A DNA stretch of 64,000 nucleotides from Hydractinia symbiolongicarpus (Eukaryota > Cnidaria > Hydrozoa > Anthoathecata > Hydractiniidae), in contig NC_079881.1 of NCBI RefSeq assembly GCF_029227915.1, positions 7,068,001 through 7,132,000 on the forward strand, given 5' to 3'. The translations under genes were made by a program, and so were the position numbers. This document shows, piece by piece, positions 35,905-48,300 of this stretch (position 1 is the stretch's first letter; every line of letters starts with the position of its first letter). Below the pieces are notes generated by a model. The model did no database searches. It saw nothing but the letters and a program-made list of their open reading frames with translations, and was not told the origin of the DNA.

Positions 35905-36640
35905 TATCGAAAAATGTATTGCAGTATTTCATTATAACATTCCATTGTACGATAACGGCTTTTGTATTGTAACGTCTATGGGGGGGGGGGCACACTAGAA
36001 TAAAGCATGCTTAGTATAAAAATAAAGCATGCTTTGACTAAAGCAAGTTGCCGGTAACATCAAAGGGAGAGTTGTGAACAAAATTTAAAACGAAACGTTC
36101 ATGTTGTTTTTCATATGAATGAACTTTCACTTTCAATACCCGCTCAAAATCTCACTTTTAATACTCATATATTTGCGCATAATTTTTATTCTATTGTTTC
36201 ATGTACTTATAGCAGCTAAAGCAAAAATAAAGAGTGCCTCGAAGCACTCTTTATTTTTACTTTATTTAAAGCATGTTTTAAGCAAGCAAACATAATATGA
36301 AGGCATATTAATGAAGCTTGCGTTTACATTATTAAGCACGCTTTAAATCGTGCTTTAAATTTATAGCATGCTTTAAAAATTCTAGTGTGACCCCCCCCCC
36401 CCCCCCCCCCTATGTATGGTAATGGCTTTTGCATTATAACGTCTATTGTATGGTAACGCCTTTTTCATTGTAACGCCTTTGCATGGTAACGCCTTTGGTA
36501 TTGTAATGTCTGTTGTATGATAACGCCTTGTGCATTGGAACGTCCATTGTATGATAACGCCTTGTGCATTGGAACGTCTATTGTATGATAACGCCTTTTG
36601 CATGGTAACGCCTTTTGCATTTTGTATCGTAGTCCACAGT
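35905..36640. repeat. Degenerate minisatellite interrupted by a MITE (unit 2)
   Basis: Duplicate of 31385-32040, with one additional repeat unit on the right side. Confidence 0.85.
35980..36410. mobile_element. MITE with homopolymer G/C ends, copy 2
   Basis: Duplicate of 31460-31844. It begins with 11 G and ends with 20 C, and about 40 internal bases near 36085-36125 are absent from copy 1. Confidence 0.75.
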
Positions 36641-38590
36641 ATTGCAAGTTTATTGAATTGTCTATTGCATTTGTAAAGTATAGTGCAATAAAAACAGCAT
36701 TGCATTGCAAGGCCTCCTGTGTACAATAGTCCATTATAATCACTTTTGGTGGTATAATGTGAAATATTAAACAAGTACAAGCAAAAATGATAATAAGAAA
36801 AATGTCTTCGTTTTACACACAAAGCCGATGGTAGTGGTGTTATTAAGGTTATTGAAAAAAAATCTGGTTATTTTCTTTTCTTATTAATTATCTTGTTTTA
36901 CCCCGAATTTATGTTTCTTCTTTATTTTCTATAGTTTCCAGAAAAATAATTCTTAATGAGTCCTGAAATTTTGTTTGTTTTCGCTGGTGGAAAATAAATA
37001 ATATTTTGCAAAAAAGAAAAACAAAATGTTACAAAGTTAAATCCAAAGTCAGGACTCTGTAGATTTCCGGTTATTTATTTGACAGAATCTACAATTTTAG
37101 ACGATATATACAATATTAGATAATTTTTTGCACACATCTCATTTTTGAGCATAAAAGAGAGGCAAATAAAACAAATAATGGAATTAAAGTCACTCAAGCG
37201 TGGAAGGTTAACAGCGATATAAAAGTTCAATAACACGTATAATGGCTCACCTTTATTATTAAAGTGTTTAAATGACGTTAGCCATAAAACTGCTGTAAAG
37301 CCCAATGTGAAAATTATTTTAAAAGTATACTGGCCGATTTTAGTGTTGTATTGTGAGTCTGAGGTGAAAAGTACAGACCGAGCTTGGCTATTGTTTGTTA
37401 GCTATATTATTGGTACAAACATTTTGGCGTGCATTTAATTTGGCGATGGACCAAATTGATTTTTTTGGGGAGCATTTAATTTTGCGATAGCAAGAATATT
37501 TTAAATTAGACGTTCCACATTATACGGTAATTTGTTACGTGTTACTAAAGCAATGAACCACAGATTCTTGGTTAACTTGAGCAGAATACAAACAAACTCG
37601 TTCCAGGCAAAAAAAAGGAATGTTTAGGACGTCATTGGGATAACACTCTTATGGGATGTCAGCAGTTTTCAAAATACAAAAAAAAAAAATAATAATTAAG
37701 AAAAGTCAAGGAGCTGTTCATATTGGTTATTAAGAAGTAAAGTGAGAAAAAAGTAATTCAGTAGTTAAGAAGTAATTGGTATTTTTGTAGCCACTTCATC
37801 CTAGGTCGTCCCTGCTTTCCACACGCATGTACAAATAGCTTCCACCTTTCGTAACCTTCCTGGAAACTATTGCTAGAATCTAAAAGGAACCATGACCGCA
37901 ATTGCGAAACCCTAAAAATAATTCCCCCTATAATGATGCGTATGCCGAGGTAAAATTAAATTTTAGCGAAAATCAATCTTAATGACATATCTTCATATTA
38001 TGGAAAGTATATGCACTAGCACATACGTAGTTCAGGCCTTCTTTAGCTAGTTCAAATTCTCGCTTAACAGTGCACACGAGAAATAGCAAACTTTGCTTTA
38101 TGACACAGCAGTAAACCTCAAGAGCGCTGTTACATATTTCTATAATCCATATCATCCCACGATAATTAAATTTTTCATCTCGTGGGAATAATGTTTTGCC
38201 AATAAGATGTTTACAAATTTTCGCAGTTATTATTTTTCGCGTAATCAAGTGTATCAGTGCAAATAGCATTTTGCAATTGAAGATGATTAAAAAGAAGTTC
38301 GATGGTAACTTCTCATCTCTACCTATTTAAACAGTAAGTGAAGACAATGTTTTATTTAATTGAATCTCTACAAAAGCTTGCGATAATCATTTTCGCAAAT
38401 GGCTGACTTTTTGTGTATTTCGCGATAAATTTTCATGAAGTGAAACAAAAAAAACCCCTAACTTCGCCAAAATTTTTTTCTGCGAAAATTACTTTCATCA
38501 TTACGATGATTGATACCTTAGCAACCAAACAGGGTTACTTATAGTCAAATTTGAGATTTTAGGACTTCTGGTGAGAAGTTTCAGGCTTTT

Positions 38591-38700
38591 ATCACTAACG
38601 TACTGCCTGGCAGTAAGCGGGATTCGATCCACAGACCCCAGAACTGAGAGCCGCAGACGAAACCACTACACTCTGTGCGGCAATAAGTTAGTGATGCAGG
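38591..38700 (-). mobile_element. tRNA-like SINE head, copy 2
   Basis: Duplicate of 33582-33690 with a better B box, GGATCGAATCCC on the minus strand (38619-38630). The following 38726-38890 block, absent from unit 1, could be more of the element body or a separate indel. Confidence 0.6.
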
Positions 38701-39256
38701 CAGGTAGACTTTCCAATTGGTGTGTAGCGATGAAAATGTCTCTGATTCTTCAGCGCACTCTAATGGCTGGGATTGGTCCTACAGCACAAAATGACTTACA
38801 TATCTAAATTGTTATATAAAACGCTTCCACAGCGCCTAGTGTAACTGCTGAGTTCAGGCAATCATGTCAAATTAAGAAGAATGCTGTTTCTTGGAGTTCA
38901 ATGCGGTAGCGATAATTTTAAAAAAAAATTGGACAAATGGAGAGTAACGCCATATTTGAATAACAAATTATTTCTGTACCCATGTAGTATTTCAATGCAT
39001 TTTGAAAATAAAAACATGGGACGAACCATATAGTATAAAAGAAAAATTAGGAAAATTTGGCGCATATCCCGGTACTTCGGGAAGTAAACCTTTCGTGCAT
39101 GCATAAATTTAAAAATGCCGCTTTTTCTAACAAGCCGCAGTGCCACATCTGAAGTAAGAAATAATGTAGGTACTGTTTTTATGTTTACTTAAACGTTCGG
39201 ACTTTTTCTTTTTCGCGATGTACAGTGTACATCGCGAAAAAGTTCCCTGGAGTATT

Positions 39257-39262
39257 TTTATT
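39257..39262 (-). terminator. Poly(A) signal of ENGASE
   Basis: AATAAA on the minus strand, about 64 bases past the ENGASE stop. Confidence 0.6.
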
Positions 39263-39325
39263 GTCATGCAATCAGGAAATATTGAAAGATGAACACAGAA
39301 TTAGAACAGAACAAGGAACAAAATT

Positions 39326-42300
39326 TTACCACTTCAAACACACATTAGGGCATAAATCTAACGGCAGGCGATTGTCATTATCACCTATACTCTGTACTGT
39401 GAAGACCAAACCTTCTTCGCAAACTTCTGGAACAAATAAATCAGTGACATAATACGCAACGGTGTATGCTCGTCCGATAAATTGTTCTCCAGATTTCATT
39501 GATACGCTCTGGTCATCTTTTTCGCTAATTAATATGTTTTCATGGCCACACATACCCTTACAAAATATATCATAGCATTTCGGAGCTGTTTCATTTGTTT
39601 TTAGTTTATAGTCCCAGGAAAGTGTAAAGCTGATGCATTTGACGGCCCCTTTTGAAAAGACGTTAACATTACGGCACCGAGGATTGACGGGTGGCGGAAT
39701 GGACGCGTTACGTTTGCATGATTTTTCCACCTAAAATATAAAATCCATTTAAAAAGTTCGACATGGACGCATATGATGAATATCTTTTGCTTCTATGAGC
39801 CTCCTACACGTTTTTGTTAAACACTCTTTATAAGAATATCAGGCTGGGGTAAACAAAATGGGCTTATTGTTTAAAACAATAGAGAAATAAAAATAAAGAC
39901 CAATTTTTTTCAAAAATAAAAAAGGGTGTATTTCATGCGAATCAACACTCCGTTATATTGTACACATTAAATATTTTTTTATGAATACAAAATATTCTGC
40001 GTGTAAAAAATGTAACCATCTTGTTTTTGACAGATTTATCAAGTGGTTATTACGAACACAAAATACACCTTTACACAAGACACACTTACATAGTACACCG
40101 TTTTCAAGACCATGTGTTATTTAAGTGAGTACTTACATACGAAAAAATAATTCATAGAACAATAAAACTATTCAAACGTTTTCATCTCGTATTAATGAAG
40201 CACGAGGCATCACTTTTTTGATGCAGCGTTTAAAGATTGTACAAAGTAATTCATTTTTGCTAAACGCATCACTTATTCCAAGGACAATCTTTGTGGATGT
40301 AATATTATTTGTCGAAGTATGACTACCAACCCGTGAGCTGATGCTCAAATATATGTTTTTTTGTCCATACGAAAAAAACAAAACAAAAAAAAACAATTGA
40401 AATCATCCTCACCCTGAGTTCTCCGAATCTCACTGCAAAAGCATGTTTTTCTATCTCTACAACACAAAAATGAAAGTCAACAGAGATGTATATGTGAATT
40501 TCGTCACGATAAAAAACAGTTATGTAGGTAGTACAATACCTTCACTATGCCCACCAGTTGTACAAGCCAACCGAATTTCTTGTAGATCACGTAGTTGCTC
40601 AACACGAAAAGTAAAATCTCTAAATTAAAGTAATTGAGATTATATTATCTTTACCAAATAAGACATACTCGTATGGTATGTATCGACATATATGATTAAC
40701 ACCAAAAACCTTTTCCTCCTGAAAAAAATTCTGGATCCATCATGTGCTCACTTCCTTTTCAATTTATACTTGAATGGACGCAAAGTTTAACAGCGGATGA
40801 TCTTGCTTATTCAGCAAAATAAAAAAATAAAAAACAAATAAAAACTTATAGGTGAAACCTTAACTCTTTAGGCTTTACCTTGTGTTCCATTGATCTATAT
40901 CTTCTTTGCTTACTTCTGAGCATCTACTTTGCTCAACGAATGTGTAATTATCATTTTGATCTTCTGGCACGGTGTACGAATCATTTGAATACTTAATCAC
41001 TACAGCAAAAAAGAAAATTTGCGGAATTAAATTTCGCGCTTGTTACAGTAGTCAAGATTATGTGAGGGCGAATTCAGAAAAAGTCATGCAAAACTGCGGC
41101 ACTTTTTTCTTGTGAAAATTCAGACATGGATAAAAGAAACTTTTCTTTTGAAATAGTCGATCTTAGCCGATCACATTTATTTTGTTGCGCCTCTCTAGAA
41201 AAAGAAGGGCCTTCATTTTATTTCGTCAGCATTTTTTCTGTCAATATTTTATGAAGAAAGAATAGTAAAAAAAATGTAAATCAAAATTTATTACGGTTAA
41301 AGTACGTTGATACGTTTCATAAAAATACTTATTGGTAGACACAGACGTTCCAATAAATATATTCATATATTTATAGAAATTTAAAAAAAAAACAAAAACA
41401 GTTCTTCTAACGAACAAACTACTCTCTTTTCACTGCAAACTACATCTTCTGATTTAGCATCTGGGGTAAAGCCTTTATGTAAACATACACCCATCAGTTA
41501 CAACTATCAAGTCTCTTTCTCAATTTACTTCATTTTTTATAAGCAACTCGTGTATAAGCAACTGAAATAGATTCAGTTCTGTACAAATATAAGCAGAAGC
41601 AACAGAAAAGATATATTTGTTGCGAAAAGAGAAAGATGCACACTTTTACCATTAAGTAAGCAAGCATTAACTACAGTGAATAACTACAATAATCTCTTTG
41701 TTGCACACTTCCATTTATTTTCAAGAACTTTCTATGTCCAAAAATAAGCCTTCTTTTTTTTTTTTTCCCTTCTTACATAAGGTAGGAAAATTAGTTAAAT
41801 AAAAATAAGCAACAAAATTAAGCAATTACGGTGGAAGGTTTATCATTTCTTAAACATGATAGTTTAGTAGGCGATCATGTCCAAGAAATGATACACTTTC
41901 CACAGTAATATGAATACTGAACAGACAAGCCGAAATAATATCTTCAATAAAATTAAGCAACTTTAGATCTAGAAATCACACATTGCAAATTGTTTTTAGA
42001 TTTAGAATATAAACCTCTATGATTCTAACTGTATTAAACTTACCATTTTCTTTTTTTGGAGTGAAGACGATATAAATAGGATGATTTTTGCATATCAACA
42101 GCAAAAAGACTTGCATATGGGGTGAAGATGTTTTAAATGTATATGAAACAAAATATTCTTCATCAGGTTGAAGAGTGATGGCTGCTTTATATAATCTGTA
42201 ACATGGAGAATGGAGAAATATAATAAACACGAACAGAAAATAGTTTTATGGAAATGACGAGTACTATTCAAAAAAAAAACAGCTTGACCAGGTTATATAT

Positions 42301-45300
42301 AAAACAGAACAAATTCTAACATCTCAAGAAAATATTGTTAAAAAGCAAAGACCTTGACATTGAGGTTGTTTTCTTGCTGAGAAACAGACAAGTTACTGTG
42401 TAAGTCAGTTACAAGAAAGGAGTACGAAACAAATACTTGTTTTTGTACTTGTTTTTATTTTACTGACTTACACGAAAGTCGGAAGTGAAGCGTGTAAAAA
42501 ATATAAGTGAAATACATTGACAACTTAAAATAAGCAGACTTTAACCGTCGTTTTTCTGCCGAAATGGATAGCAACTATCAATAATTACCTAAACACTGTC
42601 CTTGTCTGCTCCTCCTTTGGTGATACAAACCCATTAATTTCGATGCATCCTCCCCCGTTAAAGCCATCTGAAGTACAGTAATTCAGACTTTCTATCGACA
42701 TTCCTGATTTTGGTCCCAGTTGGTAAAAAGAACTTGAAAAGGTTGGTTGCAAGGATTGTGCACTGAGATTGGTCCAAGGTTTGCTTGACAACTTCTAAAA
42801 CACAAGTTTGACAACCTAGCTAAAAATCCACATATAAAAAAAAAATTATTAATTGTTATTTATTTTATGATTTGGACCCTAATGCTGAAAAACAGCCTAA
42901 ATTTTACGTTTAAAGTTAATGTCAGCATTTCTGTGTTAAATCTTCAACATCAAAAACAACAGTTCAATCATTTGAAAAGAAAAGAAAGCTGTTTTTAAAT
43001 ATATACCATATGTAAATATAAACCATAGGTTTTCTATTATGCTATTTGTCGTTATTCCATGTTAAAAAAATGTTAAAAACTTTGCTGAGTTAGTGCATTC
43101 TTTTGGCAAGCACCCAACCATTAGGTTCTTGTGACTATGCCCGCAGAAACAAACAAACAAACTAACAAATAAACAAAAAACACATGCTCAAAAGTCATAC
43201 CATGCCGTCTCGAAAAACGTATGTACCATAGCCACGACAAAACGACGAAACTACCGGTAACGATGAAACATAATGGGGGTAGAGATATGATGATAACACT
43301 TCCCAGAATCTAAATAAAAAAATATTAATCTAAACAAGTCCAGCTTGACAAGAAAAAATGTTGGCATTTTTTTGCCAATAATGCAAACGAATGTTGGAAG
43401 CAATGAGATCATACAGCTAAATGCATTACAGGTTAATTTGGTTGCAAGGAAGAATATTTTTTAGCTAATGGGAATTCACATTTCCGTGTAACTTTTATAA
43501 ATTTATTCTATTACAAAAAATTGGAAAAAAATCGACAAAATAAAACGATGGTTGAAAAAAAAAATATTTGTATTGTGCAAAGAAGTAATCCAGGACGTAC
43601 TTTTGATTATTTTTAGGAAATTCGTCTTCTCCAAATTTCTCCATTACCCAGCCAGGTGCAAAGATAGCCGCAGACAATCTTTTATCTCTGATCACTGGCA
43701 GTGCCTAGATCATCAAAAACTTGTAAATTGTGATTGGCATATGGTTAAAAGAGACAACAGGAAAATAAAAAAATTCCGACAGGACAAAACTTTACCCAGA
43801 CTTTGTTTTTTGTGTTTCTTAATTTATTCTGTCAAAAGAATTCCTTGATTTCTTAAAAGTCCATATTTATAAATAAAAACTGTCGAAAAAATTGGTTCGT
43901 AATGTCGACAAATCCTTATTTCTTCATACACGAATTACAATTATGTTTGTTAAATAAAAGTTAATGACCTATACTTCTGACTTTATCTAACCTTGTAAGT
44001 GTTCCATCCTCCGCCACCAAAACAACCACGCCCAAAGACATCAACGCCCACATATACATCTAATTGGCGTTCTGCACCACTCAAATATAAAGATTCTTGC
44101 AGGTCATGAATTGACCAATTATAATTCAAAAATATTCCGTCACATACATCGAAGAAGATTCTAAACGTAATAAAGATATGATTAAATATATTGAGAATAT
44201 ACACTGGTTTTAATGTGAAAATGTTTTAATTTCGTCACATAGATCGAAGAAGATTCTAAACGTAATAAAGATATGATTAAATATATTGCGAATATACACT
44301 GGTTTTAATGTGAAAATTTTTTAATTTCGTCACATAGATCGAAGAAGATTCTAAACGTAATAAAGATATGATTAAATATATTGCGAATATACACTAGCTT
44401 TAATGTGAAATATTTTTAGTTTCGACAATATTTCATTTTGGGGCCTGTGTCACGTGGGTGAAGGTTCAAGGGTAGGTAAATTACTGCTAATACTGTACAA
44501 ATAAAATTAGCAAAATGGCTGCTTAGTTTTCATGATAGACACCCCACTACAAGAATCTCAATGTTAGGATTGCAGTGAGATGTTCTTTGTGTAGAAGCCA
44601 CGAATTTGAATGCACATCAAATTATTTTATTACAGGAAAAGTATATTGATTCTGCATCGGAATTGGATAAAAAATTACATTTCTTCGAAGATATAATATT
44701 TAGTCTAAACACTCCTACGCGGATCTAAATGATCTTTATCGCAGAACTAAAAACATGGAAAAAAATACAAAAAGAACATCGGTATATTACACGCCAACAT
44801 GGCGTAGTGTGTTCCTGGGCGTAACTAGAAATGCTAAAATTTTACAAAGAAAGAGAAAAGGCATAGAGATGTTTTTTGCGGATAACATATCCTGTATTTT
44901 CTCCATCATAGTCAAAAAAAAAATTATTTTTTTTTTACTTTCTTTGTCTTCAAAAAGGGCGTAGCTGATCACCTACTGAGACGATTTTTAAATTTCAACA
45001 CCTCATTGGTAAAAAAAACGTCTCAAGAATTACAGACAAAAAAACCGTGGGGTGGATCATTCTGTCACCTCAGAAAAAAAAAGAGATGGAAAAGCTTAGG
45101 TAACTTGTCAACATCCCGTGGAAAAATCCACGGCGGAACGCCCATCCACGGCAGAACGCCCATCGTCCATATTTCCGGCATCGTTATTTCGTGCATTATG
45201 GTTGCCTGTTTACATGAAGTAATGAAATTCACTTGGACGGGGGTTATTACTATGATTATAGGTTAATTATATTGGCGTTTTTGATTACAATACCCCCCCC

Positions 45301-48300
45301 CCGGTTTTTAAATTAGTTCACAGATAGACAACCAATGTTATAATATAGAAATTTTCATTTCATTTCTAAATAATCAACTTCCACTTCTAACCCCCGTCGG
45401 TTAAAACTTAAACCAACATATTCCTACAACATGATTCCCCTGGAGTTTTACTGTATACTCTTTACTATTGTTCAAACATAAGAACTTCAACTTATATTAT
45501 ATCAACAAAAACTCAATCAGTATACCTATTAACCGAACAAAGTTTGTTTTGCCACTTCAATTGACCAGTATTGATAACACTATCATACCAAATCACTTCT
45601 GAACCTTTGATCGCCTGGTGCATGGATTCGGTTAGCATTTTCAAGAATAACACAACATTCTGGACTCTGTCTGGCTAAAAAAATTAAATAAAAAATATGT
45701 ACTAATGATTACATTAATTATACAATAAATAGAAAATATGCAAGCAAAAAGAAAGAAGTAAATAGGCACAGACTTAGAGATGCAACAGAAGGGTTCTTAT
45801 ATTATTTTGCATTGTATGTTGAAGTCAAACAACATGAAAAAATGCACTTTTTTACACAGATAGCGGAAGTCTCTTCAATTAACATCCTGCAAATATGGTA
45901 GAAACTTCTTATCCAAAAAACAAAAGAATTTTTGTCCGCGAAATTTAATTACTGCAAAAATTTAATGTTAGTTACATCTACAGCCTTTTCCTACCTGCTT
46001 CTTTTCTTAATTTTCTGCCAGTCATGTAAAAGTACAATTGACAAAAACGTAAGCTTATTTTATATAGGTACAGCCAAAAGAGCGTTAATAGCCTTGAAGG
46101 GAACCCAAGGTATGAAAAGATGTTGGACTTATATTACAGAGCCTAAAAAGTCAGTTAACAAGTCTTTTTAAATATTTTAAAAAGCTCTTTTTGTTCTCAA
46201 GATAATCACATTTAAAGAATTTCAGATTAAATTATGTTGCATAAATTATGATGTCATATTTAAGCAATAGCAAATTTTCACATTTTATGTCATTAGTAAT
46301 TTTAGACCTGATAAGGGATATGCATTCAAACTTTATCGATCCATAGATATTATAAAGGTGAATATATTAACAAAAACTACTTTGCCAAAATGACACTTGT
46401 TTGAGCGTCCCAGGCCTCTTATTTTTTTTGCTGACGATCCAGCAACTTGGGTTCTGCATGTTGTTTTAAATTAATAATTTTGTGACTGAACATATAGAAC
46501 CTATACATGCTTACAATTCGATTTCAATGCTTTTTATACTTTTTGAGAGGTATGGTATTGCGGTTTGACAATAATTTAATGATTTTGCCGCATAAATTAT
46601 TACGATTTTGATAATTTTATCAACATTTTCAGAGATCTTTTTCTCAATAATATTTCTTTAAGACTACCCCGGCATATTTCGTATGAAATTTTTACCGTTT
46701 CAAAAGACACAAGATTCTTATTCCATTAAACTTAAATAATATACAGTTAAAAGTGAAATTTATTTAATTATTTATTTATTAGTACGGAATACTCTTTTGT
46801 GAAAAATGATAAGCTAAAAAAAATTCACGACATGTTACGAATTCATGTTCTGCCGAAACTAAAGTAAACCTGAAGCGACTTGTTTTTACTCCTCGCCGGT
46901 GTAAATACAACGTTCTTAGATTACCCCTTTTAGCCCATCATAGACTGGAGCACAAAGGTGAAGCAATTCACTAAATATCAAGCTCTTACTCTAGCAAAAA
47001 TTTACTTCTTTATAGTTGGATGCGAATGTGTATTTCGCGTGGATTAAAAACTCGCTATTTTACATAATAATTTGCGTCGGATTAATTTATTAAAGAGATT
47101 TTTTCGTGGCAGAAAAAAGCGATCATATAAATCTTTTCGAAAGAAATGACATTAAATAGGCAAAAATTGACCCCACGAATGCTATTTTTCACAAAATAAG
47201 GAAATAAAAAATTTCTTTGTTATATTTTGTGACATTATAGTGTTTTGGCATTTTTCAATAAACTTTGCGACACAAATTATGGCGGTTTTGAGCAAAAATC
47301 GTAATAATTTATCTGACAATAACTTATGCGACAATAATTTATGCGACAATAACTTATGCAACAATAATTTATGCGACAATAATTTTGATGTTTGCAACGG
47401 TATGAACATTAGACTTATTTCATGATGAAGATAGAAAACAGGAACCCGAATTCATAAATGATGTCAGACATATCTTAAAGAGCTTAAAATGTTGTTCAAC
47501 TGGTCGTGAGGTCGTTTTTAAAAAGCTCTGTTTGTTCCAATATATTCACAATTCGAGATTTTCAGATTAAATATGCTGTAAAATTACAATGTCATATTTA
47601 ATCATGCTGCATGAATTATGTCATTTAAGGAATAATAATTTTTGACCTAGATGAGAATATATTGAAAACGATAAATGCTTTTTTTTTTAAATAAAAAAGA
47701 CTTGTTATACACCTTTTCAAGCTATTTAATAAAAGTAGGTGCAATACAATTTATCGTCTTGAAACTTCTTTTATGCAATAACGACTTCATGCACTCAAGA
47801 TTATAAGAGAATTAACGCAATGGTAGACGAAAAAAAATTGAAAATTTGAGTGTAGTCTCCAAGGCTAAAAGTCTTAAATGGGAAATGGCCTTCGTAACTA
47901 AAAATAATAATCTCATTAGATTTTTCTCGTATTGTACTTTTTTGAATATTAGGAACAAGTAAGGGATAGAACCTCATTACCAGGACCTTGTTCATAGCGG
48001 TAAAAGCCTTCTATTTTTCAGTTGACCATTCAATGTCTTGTTTTATAAGCAAATGGTTGTACCAAGTCGGGTATTTGCTGTATAATCTTAAATCTTTCCG
48101 CATTGAGTGGGTCACCACCGGGAGCTGATGTCACAATAAAACGGCACTCGTGCAAACGCGTCATATGATTAAAAGTTAGGCTAAAAAATGATCTTATTAT
48201 GAACGCTACGAATATGAATAATACGGATTTTGGTGTGATAATGATGTTTTTATTTTTATAGATTTATTTATTCATTTTTTTCTCACTATTTTTCTAATTA

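Larger units (their letters stand above)
34853..40037. repeat. Unit 2 of the tandem segmental duplication
   Basis: It matches 30338-34852 with two large extra blocks, about 430 bases at 37285-37710 and about 165 bases at 38726-38890, plus small indels. The right limit is TTTGACAGATTTAT near 40037. Confidence 0.95.
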
